Shown here: positions 59,065 to 64,000 of the stretch, in pieces | Layout: every line of letters begins with the position of its first letter | How positions within the stretch are numbered: position 1 is the first letter of the stretch | NCBI RefSeq assembly: GCF_035762905.1 | Contig: NZ_DASUCC010000120.1 | Location: 1-64,000 of the forward strand | Length of the DNA: 64,000 nucleotides | Source of the DNA: DASYTH01 sp035762905 | Lineage (GTDB): Bacteria; Actinomycetota; Actinomycetes; Mycobacteriales; Pseudonocardiaceae | Direction: 5' to 3' | The notes under the pieces: model-generated | Seen by the model: the letters and a program-made list of their open reading frames with translations, nothing else | Told to the model about the DNA's origin: nothing | Database searches by the model: none | Made by a program: the position numbers and the translations under genes

Positions 59065-59746
59065 GGAGGGGTTCGCGGGGTTCGGCGTGGGGGTGGAGGG
59101 AGGGGGTGGCGGGGTGCAGGGAGCCGTCGGGGGCGGGGAGGAGGAGGGAGGTGCGGGTGGGGCGGGTGGCGGTGCCGCGGCCACGGGTGTGGATGTGGGC
59201 GAGGCGCTGGCGGAGGTGACCGTGGCCGTCGGCGAGACCGGTCCAGGGGGTGGGGTCGGCGGTGAGCTCGAGGTCGGGGGCGGGCCACGGCGTGAGTGGG
59301 AGGAGGACGGCGCTGCGGTGGCGGGCGCGGGCGGAGAGGCGGCGGGCCTGGGAGTCGGGGAGTTCGGTGGCGGTGGCCACCAGGTCGATTCCGTCGAGGA
59401 GGGCAGCGAGGACGGGGGCGGGGTGCGGGCCGGGGTGGGGGATGAGGGCGAGCCGGTCCACGGCGACGCCGTATTCGGCGGCGGCCAGCACGCCGAGGTT
59501 GGGTAGGCCGACGACGGCGGCCCAGGATCCGTTGCTGGTGGCTTCGGCGAGGAGGGCGAACAGCAGCGAGGTGGAGCCGCGCACGGCTACCGTGCTGCCG
59601 CGGCGCAGGCCGCCCCAGGGGAACAGGTTCGCCAGTTCGGGATGGACCGGCAGGACGCGGGCGCGGTCGGCCGGTGCGGCGGCGAGGTCGCTGGCCACCC
59701 CCACCGAGGCGAGCATCGCGGTTGCCGGCACGGCGACGGCCCCCAA
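59039..59746 (-). CDS. ImuA'-like RecA-related mutasome protein
   Basis: About 235 residues resembling actinobacterial ImuA': VLPVHPELANLFPWGGLRRG followed by STVAVRGSTSLLFALLAEA as a degenerate RecA-like core with a weak P-loop, then WAAVVGLPNLGVLAAAEYGV and DLVATATELPDSQARRLSARA. It is thought to bring ImuB and DnaE2 together with RecA. The start is uncertain: TTG 59746 or ATG 59716. A perfect LexA box is six bases upstream of the TTG. The C-terminus is Pro/His-rich, with its last residues encoded by the repeat array. Confidence 0.82.
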   Translation of the reverse strand: MGAVAVPATAMLASVGVASDLAAAPADRARVLPVHPELANLFPWGGLRRGSTVAVRGSTSLLFALLAEATSNGSWAAVVGLPNLGVLAAAEYGVAVDRLALIPHPGPHPAPVLAALLDGIDLVATATELPDSQARRLSARARHRSAVLLPLTPWPAPDLELTADPTPWTGLADGHGHLRQRLAHIHTRGRGTATRPTRTSLLLPAPDGSLHPATPSLHPHAEPREPLLRVAASNT

Positions 59747-59752
59747 CCCGGA

Positions 59753-59768
59753 TCGAACGTGTGTTCGA
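59753..59768. promoter_or_regulatory. perfect LexA (SOS) box in imuA'/membrane-gene gap
   Basis: TCGAAC-GTGT-GTTCGA is the full palindromic actinobacterial SOS box. It should control imuA' on the minus strand and, being only 51 bases from the divergent start at 59820, might affect that gene too. Confidence 0.88.
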
Positions 59769-59819
59769 GTACAGTGAACCCGGCCGGGGCGGCGGTGTCA
59801 ACCGTTATCGTCTCCAGGG

Positions 59820-60512
59820 GTGCGGCTGGCGCAGCGTGAGTTCTCGCTCTACGGAGCGTCGCACTGGGCGGTGCTCGCCGTCTTCGTGGCGGGGGCCATC
59901 GCGGTCAGCTACCTGGGACGGTGGCAGGACGCCGGGTCGGCGCGGCGGTTCAGCCGGGTGCTCGCGGTGCCGGTGCTGGGGATTCAGATCGCGATCCAGG
60001 TGTACTCGATGACCGAGTTCGGCGTGGATCACGGGCTGCCGCTGCAACTGTCCGATCTCGCCGCCTTCGTCACCGCGTACGCGCTGTGGACCCACCGGCA
60101 CTGGGCGTTCTCGTTGACCTACTACTGGGGTCTGACGCTGTCCACCCAGGCGCTGATCTCACCGGCCTTGCGCGGAGCCGACTTTCCGAGCCTGAGCTAT
60201 CTCGCGTTCTGGCTGATCCACCTGCTCGTCATCTGGGCGGCGCTCTACCTCGCCGTCGGCCGCCGGATGCGGCCGACCTGGCACGGCTACCGGTTCACGC
60301 TGGTGGTGACCTTCTCCTGGGTCGGCTTCACCATGGCGTTCAACGCGGTCGCCGGCACCAACTACGGCTTCCTCAACGCGAAGCCGGGGGTGCCCTCGGT
60401 GCTGGACGTGCTCGGCCCCTGGCCGTGGTACCTGGTGCCGCTGGCCGCGCTGGTGACCGGCATCTGGGCATTGATGACCCTGCCGGGAGTACTGCGGCGG
60501 CAGCGGAGCTAA
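59820..60512 (+). CDS. YwaF/TIGR02206-family membrane protein
   Basis: 230 residues with about seven membrane helices. Family traits: FSLYGASHWAVLAVFVAG start, LPLQLSDLAAFVTAYALW, YYWGLTLSTQALISP, and GTNYGFLNAKP. Function unknown. TATCGT ends eight bases before GTG 59820, consistent with a leaderless start. Convergent with purH, ends overlapping by four bases. Confidence 0.9.
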   Translation: MRLAQREFSLYGASHWAVLAVFVAGAIAVSYLGRWQDAGSARRFSRVLAVPVLGIQIAIQVYSMTEFGVDHGLPLQLSDLAAFVTAYALWTHRHWAFSLTYYWGLTLSTQALISPALRGADFPSLSYLAFWLIHLLVIWAALYLAVGRRMRPTWHGYRFTLVVTFSWVGFTMAFNAVAGTNYGFLNAKPGVPSVLDVLGPWPWYLVPLAALVTGIWALMTLPGVLRRQRS

Positions 60513-62095
60513 TGGGCGAAGTGCCGCGTGCCGGTCAGGTACACGGGCACGCCGGCGGTTTCGGCGGCGGCGATCACCTCGGCGTCGCGGACCGAGCCGC
60601 CGGGCTGGACCACCGCGCGGACGCCGGCCTCGATCAGGACCTGGAGGCCGTCCGGGAACGGGAAGAACGCGTCGGACGCGGCAACCGCACCGGCGGCGCG
60701 GTCGCCGGCGCGCTGCACGGCCAGCCGGGCGGCGTCCACCCGGTTGACCTGACCCATGCCGACGCCGACGGTCGCCCCGCCGGCGGCCAGCAGGATCGCG
60801 TTGGACTTCACCGCCCGGCAGCACCGCCAGGCGAACGCCAGGTCGGCCAGGGTCGCCTCGTCGACCGCGGTGCCGGCGGCCAGGGTCCACTTGACCGGGT
60901 CGTCACCCTCGGCGTCGAGGACGTCCTTGGTCTGCATCAGCAACCCGCCGGAGACGGCACGGAGCTCGGCGCCACCGCGAGCCGGCGGGCCGGACGCCAG
61001 GATGCGCAGGTTCTTCTTGCGGGACAACACATCCAGCGCACCGTCCGCATAGGACGGAGCGATGATCACCTCGGTGAACACCTCGGCGACCTGCTCGGCC
61101 ATGTCCACGGTCACCTCGCGGTTGGCCGCGATGACCCCGCCGAACGCGCTGACCGGGTCGCACGCGTGCGCCTTGCGATGCGCGTCGGCGATCGAGCCAA
61201 CACCATCCACAATGGACACGGCGATGCCGCACGGGTTGGTGTGCTTGATGATCGCCACACAGGGCGCCTCGTGGTCGAACGCGGCGCGCCAGGCGGCGTC
61301 CGCGTCGACGTAGTTGTTGTAGGACATCTCCTTGCCGTGCAACTGATCGGCCGTGGCCAGGCCGGGCCGGCCGAAGTCGGAGCGGTACAGCGCGGCCCGC
61401 TGGTGCGGATTCTCGCCGTACCGGAGGACGTCCCGCCGGGTCCAGCTCGCGGCCACCCAGCCGGGAAAACCGGACCCCGCGTCGTCCGGGGACAGGAAGC
61501 TGCCCATCCAGGACGCCACCGCGATGTCGTAGGAGGCGGTGTGCCGGAACGCGGCCAGGGCCAGCGCCCGGCGGTCGGCAAGGGTGAATCCGCCGGCGCC
61601 GACCTGCTCGAGTACCCACCCGTAGCGCGCCGGATCCACCACCACCGCGACGTTGGCGTGGTTCTTGCCCGCCGCGCGCACCATGGCCGGGCCGCCGATG
61701 TCGATCTGCTCGACGCACTCGTCCACCCCGGCGCCGGACATCGCGGTCTGCACGAACGGGTACAGGTTCACCACCAGCAGGTCGAACGGCGCGATGCCCA
61801 GCGCGGTCAGCGATTCCGCGTGCTCCGGCCGGCGCAGGTCGGCGAGCAGCCCGGCGTGCACCCCCGGGTGCAGGGTCTTCACCCGGCCGTCGAGCGACTC
61901 CGGAAATCCGGTCACCTGCTCCACCGGGGTCACCGGCACCCCCGCGTCCGCGATGGCTCGCGCCGTACCGCCGGTGGACACGATCTCGACCCCGGCGGCG
62001 TGCAGGCCCCGCGCCAGCTCGATCAGGCCGGCCTTGTCCGAAACTCCGATCAGCGCCCGCCGCACGGGTCGCCGTTCGTCCACATTGGACGTCAC
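60509..62095 (-). CDS. purH: bifunctional AICAR formyltransferase/IMP cyclohydrolase
   Basis: 528-residue enzyme of the last two steps of IMP synthesis. The N-terminal IMP cyclohydrolase (MGS-like) domain has GVSDKAGLIELARGL, STGGTARAI and GFPESLDGRVKTLHP; the formyltransferase domain has RYGENPHQRAALY, IIKHTNPCG, SAFGGVIAANREV and a final PVYLTGTRHFAH. GTG 62095 overlaps the purN stop (GTGA), so both are one operon. Confidence 0.97.
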   Translation of the reverse strand: MTSNVDERRPVRRALIGVSDKAGLIELARGLHAAGVEIVSTGGTARAIADAGVPVTPVEQVTGFPESLDGRVKTLHPGVHAGLLADLRRPEHAESLTALGIAPFDLLVVNLYPFVQTAMSGAGVDECVEQIDIGGPAMVRAAGKNHANVAVVVDPARYGWVLEQVGAGGFTLADRRALALAAFRHTASYDIAVASWMGSFLSPDDAGSGFPGWVAASWTRRDVLRYGENPHQRAALYRSDFGRPGLATADQLHGKEMSYNNYVDADAAWRAAFDHEAPCVAIIKHTNPCGIAVSIVDGVGSIADAHRKAHACDPVSAFGGVIAANREVTVDMAEQVAEVFTEVIIAPSYADGALDVLSRKKNLRILASGPPARGGAELRAVSGGLLMQTKDVLDAEGDDPVKWTLAAGTAVDEATLADLAFAWRCCRAVKSNAILLAAGGATVGVGMGQVNRVDAARLAVQRAGDRAAGAVAASDAFFPFPDGLQVLIEAGVRAVVQPGGSVRDAEVIAAAETAGVPVYLTGTRHFAH

Positions 62096-62724
62096 GGGAT
62101 GCTCACCTCTCGTCCGTTCACGGTGTAGCCGTTGCGCGCGATGCCGGCGACCACGCCCACCAGCAGGCGCCGCTCTACCACCTTGATCCGCTCGTGCAAC
62201 GTCTCGGCGTCCTCGCCCGGTTCGACCGTCACCGCCTCCTGCGCGACGATCGGCCCGGTGTCCACCCCCGGGTCGACCAGATGCACGGTGCAGCCGGTCA
62301 CCTTGACCCCGTGCCGCACCGCGTCGGCCACCGCATGCGCACCCGGAAAGGCCGGCAGCAGCGCGGGATGCGTGTTCAGCACCGGGCAGCCGAACCGGCT
62401 CAGGAACGCCGGGCCGAGAATCTTCATGAAGCCGGCCGAGACGATCAGGTCGGGCCGGTGCGCGGCGACCGCGTCGGCCAGCGCCGCGTCCCAGGCCGCC
62501 CGGTCGGCGAAGTCGGCCAGCCGCACCACGAACCCGGCCACCCCGGCGCGCTCGGCCCTGGCCAGCCCCTCGATCCCGCTGCGGTCCGCGCCGACCGCCA
62601 CCACCCTGGCCGGATAGTCGGCCCGCGCGGCGTCCAGCAACGCCTGCAACAACGTGCCCGAACCGGAGACCAGCACGACGACCCTGGCCGGCGGCCCGGG
62701 TGCGGGTTCGGTGGGGCTGACCAT
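62092..62724 (-). CDS. purN: phosphoribosylglycinamide formyltransferase
   Basis: 210-residue enzyme that formylates GAR using 10-formyl-THF. Motifs: VVLVSGSGTLLQALLD, SAGFMKILGPAFL, NTHPALLPAFPGAHAV (catalytic Asn-His), CTVHLVDPGVDTGPIV with the catalytic Asp. Adjacent to purH as in most actinomycetes; the 10-formyl-THF comes from FolD. Confidence 0.96.
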   Translation of the reverse strand: MVSPTEPAPGPPARVVVLVSGSGTLLQALLDAARADYPARVVAVGADRSGIEGLARAERAGVAGFVVRLADFADRAAWDAALADAVAAHRPDLIVSAGFMKILGPAFLSRFGCPVLNTHPALLPAFPGAHAVADAVRHGVKVTGCTVHLVDPGVDTGPIVAQEAVTVEPGEDAETLHERIKVVERRLLVGVVAGIARNGYTVNGREVSIP

Positions 62725-62775
62725 GATCTCCCGCGATTGCCGTGAGCGTGCGGACCCGGCCAGCGTAGGCGGCGG

Positions 62776-63987
62776 CTAGTCGACCTCGGCGGCCAGGTCC
62801 TCGGTCAGCGGCTTCCGGTCCGCAGGGCCGGGTTCGGAGTCCCGCAGGCCGCCGAGCGCGGCCACGACCGCAGCTGCCAGGCCGACCTCGGCGATCACCG
62901 CGACACCCAGCGACGCCGCGTGCAGGTCGACCGGATCGAACCGGCCGCCACCCAGCGCGCCGCCCGCGACCACGGCGAGCACCGCCAGGCACAGCACCAC
63001 GACACCGGTGGCCGCCGCGACCGCGCGCAGCCGGTCCCGCGTACTCCCGGCCAGGTCCCACACCCGGCGGCCGATCAGCACGCCGGCCCCGATCGGGACG
63101 GCCAGCAGCAGCGGGCCCCAGGGCACCGGCCGGTCGGGCAGCGCGGCCAGCAGCGGCAGCGGAGGCACCGCGCCGCCGCCGCTGAAGTTCAACGACCCCA
63201 CCGAGATCACCCCGATGGAGAACCCCGGACCGGCCACAAAGGACGTTGCGGCGATCACCCCGTTGGGCAGGTACCCGGCGGACAGCAACAGCAGTCCGGC
63301 CATGCCGCCCAGCCCGTTTCCGGTGCGGGCCAACATCTCCACGGCGGCGGGAAGCGACGCGACCAGGCCGACGACGAGCACGAACGCGCCCCCGGCGAGC
63401 AGTACGCCGGTCGCCAGCACGCCGAGCCGAACGCCGTAGCCGGCGGCCGGATCCAGCCGGCCGAGCGCCGACCCGGCCAACCCCCCGGCCCACGCCACCC
63501 CGGCCAGCGCGGCACCCGCGGCGAGCAGCACCGGACAGCCGACCGCGGCCAGCGGATCCACCCCGACCGGGCCGGCGGCGGCCACGAACCACAGCAGCAC
63601 CGCGAAGACCGCGTGCGCACCGGCGATCGTGACCACCACCTGGCCGCGGTCCCGCGGGGTTGGCAGGTCGAACTGGGCGATCGCGGCCGCCGCGGTCCGG
63701 GCGATCAGCAGGATCGCCGCGACGGTCGGCAGCAACGGCAGCGCCCCCAGCTCGTGTCCCTTGATCTCGAGCGGAACCTGGTACACGGCAAACCATCCGG
63801 GTGCCGCGGCGGCGAGCACCCCGGCGTTGCCGAACCGCGCGCCGGCCGCCATCGAGGTCACCACGGCCAGCACGACCGTCACCGCGGCGTAGCCGGCGAC
63901 CAGCGGCTCGAGCGCCGCCGTGCCCAGCACCCGCACCCGGTCACGGTGCAGCGTCTCCCCGGGCGGGGCCGAACGGAGCAGCGCCAT
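62776..63987 (-). CDS. DUF6350-like polytopic membrane protein
   Basis: 403 residues with about ten to eleven hydrophobic segments and conserved FAVYQVPLEIKGHELGALP and a GPGFSIGVISVGSLNFS loop between helices. Placement directly before purN is shared by DUF6350 proteins of actinomycetes, a match made from memory. The function is unknown. ATG 63987 lies 13 bases from the window edge, so its promoter is outside. Confidence 0.8.
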   Translation of the reverse strand: MALLRSAPPGETLHRDRVRVLGTAALEPLVAGYAAVTVVLAVVTSMAAGARFGNAGVLAAAAPGWFAVYQVPLEIKGHELGALPLLPTVAAILLIARTAAAAIAQFDLPTPRDRGQVVVTIAGAHAVFAVLLWFVAAAGPVGVDPLAAVGCPVLLAAGAALAGVAWAGGLAGSALGRLDPAAGYGVRLGVLATGVLLAGGAFVLVVGLVASLPAAVEMLARTGNGLGGMAGLLLLSAGYLPNGVIAATSFVAGPGFSIGVISVGSLNFSGGGAVPPLPLLAALPDRPVPWGPLLLAVPIGAGVLIGRRVWDLAGSTRDRLRAVAAATGVVVLCLAVLAVVAGGALGGGRFDPVDLHAASLGVAVIAEVGLAAAVVAALGGLRDSEPGPADRKPLTEDLAAEVD

Positions 63988-64000
63988 GGCCCAACCGTGG

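Noticed and set aside
60509..63796. Single 1095-residue minus-strand protein over purH and beyond
   Set aside because: The frame runs antisense or out of frame through purN and the DUF6350-like gene; the real purH begins at GTG 62095 with GTGA overlap.

Overview
The window is high-GC, densely packed actinomycete chromosome. The lineage is probably Pseudonocardiaceae or a close relative. Supporting signs are paired DUF5753/DUF397 genes, an SsgA-like cell-division protein, a two-gene YbaB cluster beside a type VII secretion substrate, an actinobacterial imuA'-imuB-dnaE2 mutasome with LexA boxes, eukaryote-like NADP isocitrate dehydrogenase, and many genes whose -10 box lies only 6 to 8 bases before the start codon (leaderless mRNAs). 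The genus cannot be fixed from this sequence alone. No rRNA, tRNA, phage, insertion sequence or CRISPR array was seen.

Layout: 1-4.7 kb holds a DUF5753 regulator cut by the window edge, its DUF397 partner and a large LRR-Roc-COR (ROCO) GTPase. 4.8-8.9 kb has a DUF1707 protein, then deoC with two aldehyde dehydrogenase genes, the second lacking its catalytic half. 8.9-12.8 kb is a type VII secretion-like module: EspC-like substrate, NlpC/P60 hydrolase, two YbaB proteins and an acidic protein. 13-17.7 kb has adenosine deaminase, a coiled-coil protein and a two-component system divergent from a small membrane protein. 17.7-24.5 kb is a nucleoside uptake and breakdown operon on the minus strand (BMP lipoprotein, ATPase, two permeases, cdd, deoA), followed by a wrecked second adenosine deaminase gene. 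25.2-25.9 kb is a vapBC-type toxin-antitoxin pair. 26-32.4 kb is a LacI-regulated sugar ABC importer with a GH13 glucosidase and no ATPase gene of its own. 32.4-40.8 kb carries membrane and cell-envelope genes, trpS, two secreted serine proteases and two small envelope proteins. 40.8-50.8 kb mixes icd, a GNAT enzyme, a HhH-GPD protein, an AhpD-like gene beside a broken regulator, a spermidine-synthase-like protein, ssgB-like, mdh, a decayed DUF5753/DUF397 pair and folD. 50.8-53.2 kb encodes a TNT-domain protein. 53.3-59.7 kb is the SOS mutasome. The window ends with a YwaF-like membrane protein, purH, purN and a DUF6350-like membrane protein.

How parts fit: imported nucleosides would be deaminated (add, cdd) and phosphorolysed (deoA), and the deoxyribose phosphate formed could be split by DeoC to acetaldehyde, which the adjacent aldehyde dehydrogenase could oxidise. 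These genes are spread over four transcription units within 20 kb.

The main features not explained by genes are: a degenerate ~21-bp repeat array of about 30 units between imuB and imuA', with sparse relatives at other gene ends; a 33-codon ORF bounded by a 17-bp duplication and TGATG-coupled on both sides in the nucleoside operon; three clear pseudogenes; and several perfect palindromes at promoters.
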